Part shown: positions 32,793 through 40,662 of the stretch, piece after piece
How positions within the stretch are numbered: position 1 is the stretch's first letter
Layout: each line of letters begins with the position of its first letter
Origin: Paracoccus denitrificans
Lineage (GTDB): Bacteria; Pseudomonadota; Alphaproteobacteria; Rhodobacterales; Rhodobacteraceae
NCBI GenBank assembly: GCA_005768755.1
Contig: VAFL01000004.1
Location: 216,652 to 280,651, forward strand
DNA: 64,000 nt
Direction: 5' to 3'
Position numbers and translations under genes: made by a program
Notes under the pieces: generated by a model
The model's input: the letters and a program-made list of their open reading frames with translations, nothing else
Databases searched by the model: none
What the model was told of the DNA's origin: nothing

Positions 32793-34376
32793 ATGACCAA
32801 TATCCTCTCGATCATCACCTTCCTGCCGATTGTCGCGGCGCTGATTCTGGCCATTTTCCTGCGCGGTGATGACGATTCGTCGCGACGCAATGCAAAATGG
32901 CTGGCCTTGATTGCCACCACAGCGACCTTCGTGATCTCGCTTTACGTTCTGTTCGGATTCGATCCGGCCGATACCGGCTTTCAGTTCGTCGAGGACCGCA
33001 ACTGGATCTTCGGGCTGCGCTACAAGATGGGCGTGGACGGGATCTCGGTCCTGTTCGTCATGCTGACGACCTTCCTGATGCCGATTACCATCCTGTCGAC
33101 CTGGGAGGTGCAGACCCGCGTCAAGGAATACATGATCGCCTTCCTAGTGCTGGAAGGGCTGATGATCGGCGTTTTCACGGCGCTGGATCTGATCCTGTTC
33201 TATCTGTTCTTCGAGGCAGGCCTGATCCCGATGTTCCTGATCATCGGCATCTGGGGTGGGGCGAACCGGATTTATGCCGCGTTCAAGTTCTTCCTCTATA
33301 CCTTCCTCGGCTCGGTCCTGATGCTGGTCGCCATGGTGGTCATGTATCGCGCCGCTGGAACCACGGATATCGCACAACTGCTGACATTCGATTTCTCGGC
33401 AGAGCCGTTGCATTTCCTGGGCTGGACCATCTTCGGCGGGATGCAGACGCTGTTGTTCCTGGCCTTCTTTGCCAGCTTCGCGGTCAAGATGCCGATGTGG
33501 CCGGTCCACACATGGTTGCCCGACGCCCACGTTCAGGCACCGACTGCCGGCTCGGTCGTGCTGGCGGCAGTGCTGTTGAAAATGGGCGGTTACGGCTTCT
33601 TGCGGTTCAGCCTTCCGATGTTCCCGGTCGCTTCGGATATCTTCCAGCCGGTCGTGTTCTGGCTGTCGGCAATCGCCATCGTATACACCTCGCTGGTGGC
33701 GTTGGCGCAGTCGGACATGAAGAAGCTGATCGCCTATTCGTCGGTCGCGCATATGGGCTATGTCACCATGGGCGCTTTCGCGGCGAACCAGGCGGGCATC
33801 AACGGCGCGATCTTCCAGATGCTGTCGCACGGCTTCATTTCGGGCGCGCTGTTCTTGTGCGTCGGCGTGATCTATGACCGGATGCACACGCGCGAGATCG
33901 ACGCTTATGGTGGTCTGGTGAACCGGATGCCGAAATACGCGCTGATCTTCATGTTCTTCACAATGGCCAATGTGGGCCTTCCGGGCACTTCGGGCTTCGT
34001 CGGAGAGTTCCTGACGCTGCTTGGCACGTTCCGCGCGAACACTTGGGTTGCATTTGTCGCCGCGACCGGGGTGATTCTTTCGGCGGCCTATGCGCTGTGG
34101 CTTTATCGCCGCGTGACGCTGGGTGCGCTGATCAAGGAAAGTCTGAAGACCATCACTGACATGACCCCGCGCGAGCGTTGGATATTCGTGCCGTTGGTTG
34201 TCATGACGCTGTGGCTGGGTATCTATCCGCGCGTCGTCACCGACATTACCGGCCCCAGCGTCGAGGCTTTGGTAAGCCAATACAACGCCGCGACCGAAGG
34301 CAGGGCAGAAGATCCAGCCGCCTACCGGGTGGTCGAGGCAACCCAGGCGGCAGAAGCCGCCACGGCAGAGCACTGA
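32793..34376 (+). CDS. nuoM: NADH-quinone oxidoreductase subunit M
   Basis: 527 residues, the Nqo13 (ND4) homologue, a Mrp-antiporter-like subunit with 14 helices. Landmarks: LILFYLFFEAGLIPMFLIIGIWG with the key Glu, VKMPMWPVHTWLPDAHVQAPT and LIAYSSVAHMGYV. The C-terminal 40 residues are an Ala/Glu-rich tail. One base separates it from nuoL. Confidence 0.98.
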   Translation: MTNILSIITFLPIVAALILAIFLRGDDDSSRRNAKWLALIATTATFVISLYVLFGFDPADTGFQFVEDRNWIFGLRYKMGVDGISVLFVMLTTFLMPITILSTWEVQTRVKEYMIAFLVLEGLMIGVFTALDLILFYLFFEAGLIPMFLIIGIWGGANRIYAAFKFFLYTFLGSVLMLVAMVVMYRAAGTTDIAQLLTFDFSAEPLHFLGWTIFGGMQTLLFLAFFASFAVKMPMWPVHTWLPDAHVQAPTAGSVVLAAVLLKMGGYGFLRFSLPMFPVASDIFQPVVFWLSAIAIVYTSLVALAQSDMKKLIAYSSVAHMGYVTMGAFAANQAGINGAIFQMLSHGFISGALFLCVGVIYDRMHTREIDAYGGLVNRMPKYALIFMFFTMANVGLPGTSGFVGEFLTLLGTFRANTWVAFVAATGVILSAAYALWLYRRVTLGALIKESLKTITDMTPRERWIFVPLVVMTLWLGIYPRVVTDITGPSVEALVSQYNAATEGRAEDPAAYRVVEATQAAEAATAEH

Positions 34377-34386
34377 GAGGACCGTC

Positions 34387-35880
34387 ATGACTTCGCTCGA
34401 TTTCACGATCATCATGCCGGAAATTCTGCTGGCGGCTTATGCCATGCTGGCGCTTCTGGCCGGGGCCTATTTCGGCAAGGACGCGATTGCCCGGCCGCTG
34501 CTGTGGGTGACGGTCATCGTCTTTCTGGCATTGGCTTTCTATGTCGAGGTCGGTGCCGCGCCCGAGGGCGCTGCGTTTTACGGGATGTTCATTTCGGACG
34601 GCTTCTCGCGGTTCAGCAAGATCGTCATCCTGATTTCAGCTGCTGCCATTCTGGCCATCAGCGCCGATTACATGGAACGGCGCGGCATGCTGCGATTCGA
34701 GTTCCCGATCCTGATCGCGCTGTCCGTCACGGGCATGATGGTCATGGTCTCGGCCGGTGACCTTCTGTCGCTTTACATGGGGCTCGAACTGCAATCGCTG
34801 GCACTTTATGTGGTCGCGGCGATGCGGCGGGAATCGTCACGTTCGTCCGAAGCGGGCTTGAAATACTTTGTCCTCGGCTCGCTCAGTTCGGGGATGCTGC
34901 TTTACGGTGCCTCGCTGGTTTACGGCTTTGCCGGCACGACCAGCTTTGCCGGCATTATCCATGTCGTGCAGGGCGGCACGCTGCCAGTCGGGCTGCTGTT
35001 CGGCCTGGTTTTCGTGATCGTTGGTCTGGCCTTCAAGGTCAGCGCGGTCCCGTTCCATATGTGGACGCCAGACGTCTATGAAGGCTCTCCCACGCCGGTG
35101 ACTGCCTTTTTCGCCTCGGCACCCAAGGTTGCGGCGATGGCGCTGCTGGCGCGAGTGCTGTTTGATGCATTCGGCCTGGTGCCGGGCGAATGGGGGCAGA
35201 TCCTGGCGCTGCTGTCGGTGCTGTCGATGTTCCTCGGGTCCATCGCCGGTATCCGGCAAACCAATGTCAAACGTCTGATGGCCTATTCCTCGATCGCGCA
35301 TATGGGTTTCGCGCTGATGGGTCTGGCCGCCGGAACGGCGTTGGGTGTGCAGGCGATGCTGGTCTATATGGCGATCTATGCGGTGATGAACATTGGCGTA
35401 TTCGCCTGGATCCTGTCGCTGGAGCGAGACGGAGAGCCGGTGACCGACCTTGCCAGCCTGAACCAGTTTGCAAAGGTCGCGCCCCTGACGGCATTTGCCG
35501 TCATGGTCCTGATGTTCAGTCTTGCAGGCGTGCCGCCGATGCTTGGCTTCTTCGCGAAGCTTGGGGTGCTGAATGCCGCGGTGGATGCGCAGATGGGCTG
35601 GCTTGCAGTTGCCGGCGTGATCGCGTCGGTGATTGGCGCGTTCTACTACCTTCGGATTGTCTACTACATGTATTTCGGCACCGAGGTGGATCCGCTGACC
35701 AGTCGGATGGCCGCGCCGTCCCATGTGCTGCTGGCGGCGTCGGCGATCATCGTCGTGTTGGGTGCTATCACGACATTCGGCATCGACCGCGCCGCCGGCC
35801 GCGCCGCAGAATCGCTGCTGCTGAACGAGGGCGTTCCAGCCGGGCAGTCAGCAGCGATCGCGACACAACACGGTGGCTGA
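34387..35880 (+). CDS. nuoN: NADH-quinone oxidoreductase subunit N
   Basis: 497 residues, the Nqo14 (ND2) homologue, the third antiporter-like proton channel. Conserved stretches include LSLYMGLELQSLALYVVAA with the essential Glu, FKVSAVPFHMWTPDVYEGSPT and LMAYSSIAHMGFALMG. The last complex I gene. Its stop lies inside the start of birA (GTG 35873), an eight-base overlap. Confidence 0.98.
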   Translation: MTSLDFTIIMPEILLAAYAMLALLAGAYFGKDAIARPLLWVTVIVFLALAFYVEVGAAPEGAAFYGMFISDGFSRFSKIVILISAAAILAISADYMERRGMLRFEFPILIALSVTGMMVMVSAGDLLSLYMGLELQSLALYVVAAMRRESSRSSEAGLKYFVLGSLSSGMLLYGASLVYGFAGTTSFAGIIHVVQGGTLPVGLLFGLVFVIVGLAFKVSAVPFHMWTPDVYEGSPTPVTAFFASAPKVAAMALLARVLFDAFGLVPGEWGQILALLSVLSMFLGSIAGIRQTNVKRLMAYSSIAHMGFALMGLAAGTALGVQAMLVYMAIYAVMNIGVFAWILSLERDGEPVTDLASLNQFAKVAPLTAFAVMVLMFSLAGVPPMLGFFAKLGVLNAAVDAQMGWLAVAGVIASVIGAFYYLRIVYYMYFGTEVDPLTSRMAAPSHVLLAASAIIVVLGAITTFGIDRAAGRAAESLLLNEGVPAGQSAAIATQHGG

Positions 35881-36625
35881 TCACAATCCATGGCCGGACG
35901 GTGTCGCGCGGCACATCCTGCCGCGCAGCCCTTCGACCAATGCCGAGGCTTTGCGTATGGCCCCGCAGTTGAGCGGGCCTGCCTGGATCATGACCCATGA
36001 CCAGTACGAAGGCCGCGGTCGTCGCGGCCGCGCATGGGCGATGCCCCCGGGGAACTTCGCCGGCTCTCTGGCGCTGCGACCCAGGGGCTCTGCGGCACAG
36101 GTGGCGCTTTATACGTTTGTCGCGGCGCTGGCGCTGTATGACGCCATTGGTCTTGCCGCAGGACCGTCGGCACGGCTGGCGTTGAAATGGCCGAATGACG
36201 TGCTGCTGAACGGTGGCAAGATTGCGGGCATTCTTTTGGAAAGCGGCGGGCAGGGGACGCAGGTGACGGCCCTTGCGGTGGGGATTGGTGTGAATCTGGC
36301 CGCAGCCCCGGCTGCCGATCCCGACGCGGCCTTCGCACCTGTCAGCCTGCGTGAGGAAACCGGAATAGTCATTCACCCCGAAGATTTTCTTGACCTGTTG
36401 GCGCCCGCCTTCGCCGCATGGGAGGCGCGCTTGCTGAGCGATGGCTTCAGTCCTGTCCGCGACGCGTTTCTGGCCCGCGCCGCCCGCATGGGCGAGACCA
36501 TCACCGCGCGGACCGGCACCGCCGAATTCACCGGCCGATTCGATGGTATCGATGACAGCGGGGCGCTGATCCTGACCACGCCGCAGGGCCGCCAGTCGGT
36601 CCCGGCCGCAGATGTGTTTTTCTGA
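35873..36625 (+). CDS. birA: biotin--[acetyl-CoA-carboxylase] ligase
   Basis: 250 residues from a GTG that overlaps nuoN. It attaches biotin to the biotin carboxyl carrier protein via biotinyl-AMP. The nucleotide/biotin loop is YEGRGRRGRAWAMPPGNF, and KWPNDVLLNGGKIAGILLE contains the catalytic Lys and binding strand. There is no N-terminal DNA-binding domain, so it is a pure ligase without the E. coli BirA repressor function. It follows nuoN and precedes coaX, as in other Rhodobacterales. Confidence 0.95.
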   Translation: MADHNPWPDGVARHILPRSPSTNAEALRMAPQLSGPAWIMTHDQYEGRGRRGRAWAMPPGNFAGSLALRPRGSAAQVALYTFVAALALYDAIGLAAGPSARLALKWPNDVLLNGGKIAGILLESGGQGTQVTALAVGIGVNLAAAPAADPDAAFAPVSLREETGIVIHPEDFLDLLAPAFAAWEARLLSDGFSPVRDAFLARAARMGETITARTGTAEFTGRFDGIDDSGALILTTPQGRQSVPAADVFF

Positions 36626-37404
36626 TGCTGCTTTGTATCGACACAGGCAATACCAATACCGTCTTCTCGATCTGGGATGGCGAGAAGTTTCTGTCACACT
36701 GGCGCATCGCCACCGATCACAAGCGAACGGCGGATGAGTATTACGTGTGGCTTCAGACCCTGATCTCGCTGACGCATTTCGAACTGGACATCGACAGCTG
36801 CATCATTTCGTCCACTGTGCCCCGTGTCGTGTTCAATCTGCGGGTGCTGTGCAGCCGCTATTTCAACACGCGCCCGCTTGTCGTCGGCAAGCCGGATTGC
36901 CTTTTGCCCGCTGAACCACGCGTTGATGCCGGTGCCACGGTCGGACCCGACCGGATCGTCAACACCTGGGCCGCACATGAGCGGCACGGGGGAAATCTGA
37001 TCGTTGTCGATTTTGGCACCGCGACCACCTTTGACGTCGCAGCGCCTGACGGCGGTTATACGGGCGGCGTGATCGCACCGGGGGTCAACCTTAGTCTTGA
37101 GGCGTTGCATATGGGTGCGGCCTCGTTGCCGCATGTCGACGTCACCAAGCCTGCGCGCGTCATCGGCACAAACACCGTCGCCTGTATCCAGTCCGGGATA
37201 TTCTGGGGCTATATCGGGCTGGTGGAAGGGATCATCACCAAGATTCGTAACGAAACCGGCCTTCCGATGAAGGTCATTGCAACCGGGGGCCTTGCGCCCC
37301 TGTTCGAACAGGGAACGGATGTTTTCGACAGCATCGAAGACGACCTGACCGTCCACGGGCTGCGGCTCATCTACGATTATAATATGGAGGCGGGGAATGT
37401 CTGA
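36625..37404 (+). CDS. coaX: type III pantothenate kinase
   Basis: 259 residues. It phosphorylates pantothenate in the first step of coenzyme A synthesis. ASKHA-fold motifs: CIDTGNTNTVFSIWDG (phosphate-1, Asp6), GPDRIVNTWAAH, and VVDFGTATTFDV (phosphate-2). The C-terminal VIATGGLAPLFE is the adenosine motif. The ATG shares a base with the birA stop (TGATG), and the end overlaps the RNase J start by eight bases. Confidence 0.97.
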   Translation: MLLCIDTGNTNTVFSIWDGEKFLSHWRIATDHKRTADEYYVWLQTLISLTHFELDIDSCIISSTVPRVVFNLRVLCSRYFNTRPLVVGKPDCLLPAEPRVDAGATVGPDRIVNTWAAHERHGGNLIVVDFGTATTFDVAAPDGGYTGGVIAPGVNLSLEALHMGAASLPHVDVTKPARVIGTNTVACIQSGIFWGYIGLVEGIITKIRNETGLPMKVIATGGLAPLFEQGTDVFDSIEDDLTVHGLRLIYDYNMEAGNV

Positions 37405-39070
37405 CCGGCTTATCTATCTGCCGCTTGGCGGCGCGGGCGAAATCGGCATGAACGCCTATGTTTATGGCTATGGCCCGAAGGGCAAGGAAAGGCTGATCGT
37501 CGTCGATCTGGGCGTGACCTTCGGCGATATGGACACGACGCCGGGCGTTGATCTGATCATGGCCGATACGGCTTGGCTTCAGGCCAACAAGAACCGGATC
37601 GAGGCGATCTTCATCACCCATGGTCATGAAGATCACGTCGGGGCCCTTGGTCTGCTGTGGGACCGGCTGGAAAAACCCGTTCATTGCCGCAAATTCACCG
37701 GCACGCTGGCGCGAATGAAGCTGGAAGAGCGTGGCTTGTCGCCGGATGCGGTGCGCATACACGAACCACGCCCTGCGGTGATCGAGGCGGGGCCGTTCAA
37801 GGTGCAATTTGTGCCGATCAGCCACTCTATCCCCGAAAGTTCCGCCCTTATCATCGATACGCCAGCAGGGCGGATCGTGCATACCGGCGATTTCAAGCTG
37901 GACGGCACGCCGGTGGTGGGCGAAGCGTTCAACCCGATCCTGTGGCACGAAATCGCGCGCGAGGCGGGCGGCGTCAAAGTGCTGACCTGCGATTCGACCA
38001 ATGTCTTCAACCTGCATCCTGGCCGGTCCGAGGCGGTGCTGGCCAATCCGTTGCTGGATTTCGTCATGTCCCAACCGAATATGGTTGCGGCCACGACATT
38101 TGCATCCAACGTGGCGCGGCTGAAGACCCTGGCTGAGGCCGGCATCGCGGCTGGCCGCAAGATCTGTCTTCTGGGCCGTTCGATGCGCAAGATGACGCAG
38201 GCCGCGAACGAGAGCGGCGTGGTGACGGACTTCCCCAACACGATCAGCCCCGAGGAAGCCGCCGACCTGCCACGCAATCAGGTCATGCTGATCGTGACCG
38301 GCAGTCAGGGCGAACGCCGCGCTGCCTCGGCCCAGCTTGCGCGGGGCTCCTATCTGGGCATCAAGATGCAGGAGGGTGACAGCTTCCTGTTCAGCTCCAG
38401 CGTCATTCCGGGGAATGAGCGCGGCGTCATCCGCATCATGAACCAGTTTTCCGAGATCGGCGTGAATGTTTATGACGGCAAGGACGGTCTTTACCACGTC
38501 TCGGGCCATGCCAACCGCCCGGATCTGGAGGCCGTGCACGATCTGCTGAAACCGCAGATGCTGATCCCGATGCATGGCGAGCATATGCACCTGCGCGAAC
38601 ATGCCGAAATCGGTCGTGCAAAGGGCATTGCATCGGTCATCGCGACCAATGGCGACATGGTCGATATCACGGGCGACAGGCCGAATATCACCGAACGGAT
38701 CGAGGCCGGTCGCATCTATCTGGATGGCTCTGTCCTGATCGGCGCGCTCGACGGGGTGATCCGCGATCGGATCCGCATGGCGCTGAACGGCCATGTCACC
38801 GTCAGCGTGATCGTGGATGAACAGGACAACCCCTTCCCGGATGCATGGGTCGAGCCGATGGGCCTGGCCGAAAGGGGACGTTCCAACCAACCCGTCGCCG
38901 AACAGATCGAATCCGAACTGGCAGAGTTTCTGGAACGCGCTGATGCCAAGACCGTGGCCGATGACCAGAAGCTGGAAGACGCCGTTCGCAAGATCACGCG
39001 GCAGGTGACGATGGAGGAAATCGGCAAGAAGCCCGAAGTCACCGTCATCATCAGCCGTCTGGCGCCCTGA
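37397..39070 (+). CDS. rnj: ribonuclease J
   Basis: 557 residues, the usual RNase J length. A metallo-beta-lactamase/beta-CASP nuclease that degrades and processes RNA, with 5'-exonuclease and endonuclease activity in studied members. The zinc-binding motif HGHEDH is at residues 75-80; further ligands are in IVHTGDFKLD and HVSGHANRPDLE. The long C-terminal domain is complete. It overlaps coaX, so this RNA-decay enzyme would be co-expressed with the complex I operon. No hairpin terminator follows the stop. Confidence 0.96.
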   Translation: MSDRLIYLPLGGAGEIGMNAYVYGYGPKGKERLIVVDLGVTFGDMDTTPGVDLIMADTAWLQANKNRIEAIFITHGHEDHVGALGLLWDRLEKPVHCRKFTGTLARMKLEERGLSPDAVRIHEPRPAVIEAGPFKVQFVPISHSIPESSALIIDTPAGRIVHTGDFKLDGTPVVGEAFNPILWHEIAREAGGVKVLTCDSTNVFNLHPGRSEAVLANPLLDFVMSQPNMVAATTFASNVARLKTLAEAGIAAGRKICLLGRSMRKMTQAANESGVVTDFPNTISPEEAADLPRNQVMLIVTGSQGERRAASAQLARGSYLGIKMQEGDSFLFSSSVIPGNERGVIRIMNQFSEIGVNVYDGKDGLYHVSGHANRPDLEAVHDLLKPQMLIPMHGEHMHLREHAEIGRAKGIASVIATNGDMVDITGDRPNITERIEAGRIYLDGSVLIGALDGVIRDRIRMALNGHVTVSVIVDEQDNPFPDAWVEPMGLAERGRSNQPVAEQIESELAEFLERADAKTVADDQKLEDAVRKITRQVTMEEIGKKPEVTVIISRLAP

Positions 39071-39118
39071 CCGTTCGACGCAGTCGCCGCTAAGGCATGT
39101 GCAGTTAAGGATCACGCA

Positions 39119-39910
39119 ATGTCGTCGATCGCATATCTCGCGGCGTTTGCACTGGCGCTGACCATGCTGGCGACGGGCCTGGGCTTTCGGGGCCGCGATC
39201 TGCTTCGGATCGGCAAGCTTCCGGGTGCCACCGTGCTTGGCCTGGGCTTGCAGGTTCTGCTGCTGCCAATGGCGACGGCATTGCTGGTCAAGGCTGTCCT
39301 GCCAGGCACGAACGAAGGCTTTGGCCTTATCCTTGCGTCGCTGGCGCCAATGTCGGCTTCAAGCTACGTCTTTGTCGGGCTTGGCGGCGGCAATACCGGT
39401 CTTGCGCGGACGCTGACGCTGTGTTCGTCCTTCGCGGTTCTGGTGGTCATTGCCGCGCTGAAGCTGGACGATGTGTTGTTCGGCATCTGGCCATTGCTGA
39501 TCCTTGCATACACCCTTCCGCTTTTACTGGGCATGGCGCTGCAGCACCTGAACTCTGGCTTCGCCATCATGCTGGAACGGCGCATGACTGTCGGTGCGTC
39601 GGTCCTGACGGGCTTGGTGGCTTTGGCGACACTGTGGCAGGGGCTGGCGTGGGGCCATGTGACACTGTTCATGCTGGCGCTGGTGATTGCGGGTTTCGCC
39701 GGGCTGTTCGGCTGGGGCGCCGGGCGTATGCTGGGATCGGGAAAGGGCGAAGCGATCGGACTTTCGCTGTCCATAAGGAATTTTGCCCTTCCGCTGGCCA
39801 TTTGCCTGATCGGCTGCGATGTATCCGTTGCGGTGGCCCCGGTGCTTTATGCAATCGCCATGTATCTTGTCGCATTTGCGCTGATCGTCATGTGGCGTCA
39901 CGTCCGCTGA
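39119..39910 (+). CDS. BASS-like (bile acid:sodium symporter related) membrane protein
   Basis: 263 residues with eight to nine hydrophobic helices and short loops. The pattern LILASLAPMSASSYVFVGLGGGNT resembles the broken-helix region of the BASS/NTCP fold, and ALSLSIRNFALPLAICLIG the second inverted half. Those matches are by eye, so the assignment is moderate. Members import organic acids or sterols with sodium. The gene starts 48 bases after rnj with only a weak ribosome-binding site (AAGGATCACGCA). Confidence 0.65.
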   Translation: MSSIAYLAAFALALTMLATGLGFRGRDLLRIGKLPGATVLGLGLQVLLLPMATALLVKAVLPGTNEGFGLILASLAPMSASSYVFVGLGGGNTGLARTLTLCSSFAVLVVIAALKLDDVLFGIWPLLILAYTLPLLLGMALQHLNSGFAIMLERRMTVGASVLTGLVALATLWQGLAWGHVTLFMLALVIAGFAGLFGWGAGRMLGSGKGEAIGLSLSIRNFALPLAICLIGCDVSVAVAPVLYAIAMYLVAFALIVMWRHVR

Positions 39911-39957
39911 TGAAGGCGTCTTGACGGGCGCGGTGCGACTTGCCACATGCTCGGCCC

Positions 39958-40662
39958 ATGTCCGAGAAGCCCTTCGATCCGAACCCGACTCATCGCAATT
40001 TCTATGGCCGTCGCCATGGCAAGACACTTCGGCGCAGCCAGAAGGGCTATCTGTCCGAGGATCTTGGCCCGCTGCGCCCGACGGGTATCACCGTTCAGGA
40101 TAATCCCGACCGTAACCCGATCACGCCCGGCGCCATTTTCGGCGATGACCGGCCGATCTGGCTGGAGGTGGGCTTCGGCGGGGGCGAGCATATGGTCCAT
40201 ATGGCCGCAACCTATCCCGAAATGGGTATTATCGGCTGCGAGCCGTTTATCAATGGCGTTGCCATGCTGGTCGGCAAGATCAAGGCGGCCGGCGTTGAGA
40301 ATGTCAGTGTTCATCCCGGCGATGCCCGCGACCTGATGGATGTGCTGCCCGATGGTGCGATTGCGAAGGCTTTCCTGAACTACCCCGATCCCTGGCCGAA
40401 GACCCGCCACCACCGGCGCAGGTTCGTGACGCCTGAACATCTGATTCCCCTGCACAGGGTACTCGCACCAGGGGCAGAGTTCCGGGTTGCGACTGACATC
40501 CCTTCCTATATGCGCCAGACGCTTGACGAAGTGCCAAAAGCTGGGTTCGAGCTGGTCAGTCTGCGCGCGCAAAGCTGGCCCGACTGGCTGTCGACCCGTT
40601 ACGAACAAAAGGCACTTCGCGAACAGCGAACACCCGCCTACGCCTCGTTCCGCCGGGTCTGA
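39958..40662 (+). CDS. trmB: tRNA (guanine-N7-)-methyltransferase
   Basis: 234 residues from ATG 39958; an upstream start at 39940 is less likely. The enzyme makes m7G46 in tRNA from SAM. The Rossmann SAM motif is IWLEVGFGGGEHMVHMA, followed by IIGCEPFINGV. The family signature NYPDPWPKTRHHRRRFV is intact. The 3' end overlaps the convergent glycosyltransferase gene by 25 bases, tail to tail. Confidence 0.96.
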   Translation: MSEKPFDPNPTHRNFYGRRHGKTLRRSQKGYLSEDLGPLRPTGITVQDNPDRNPITPGAIFGDDRPIWLEVGFGGGEHMVHMAATYPEMGIIGCEPFINGVAMLVGKIKAAGVENVSVHPGDARDLMDVLPDGAIAKAFLNYPDPWPKTRHHRRRFVTPEHLIPLHRVLAPGAEFRVATDIPSYMRQTLDEVPKAGFELVSLRAQSWPDWLSTRYEQKALREQRTPAYASFRRV

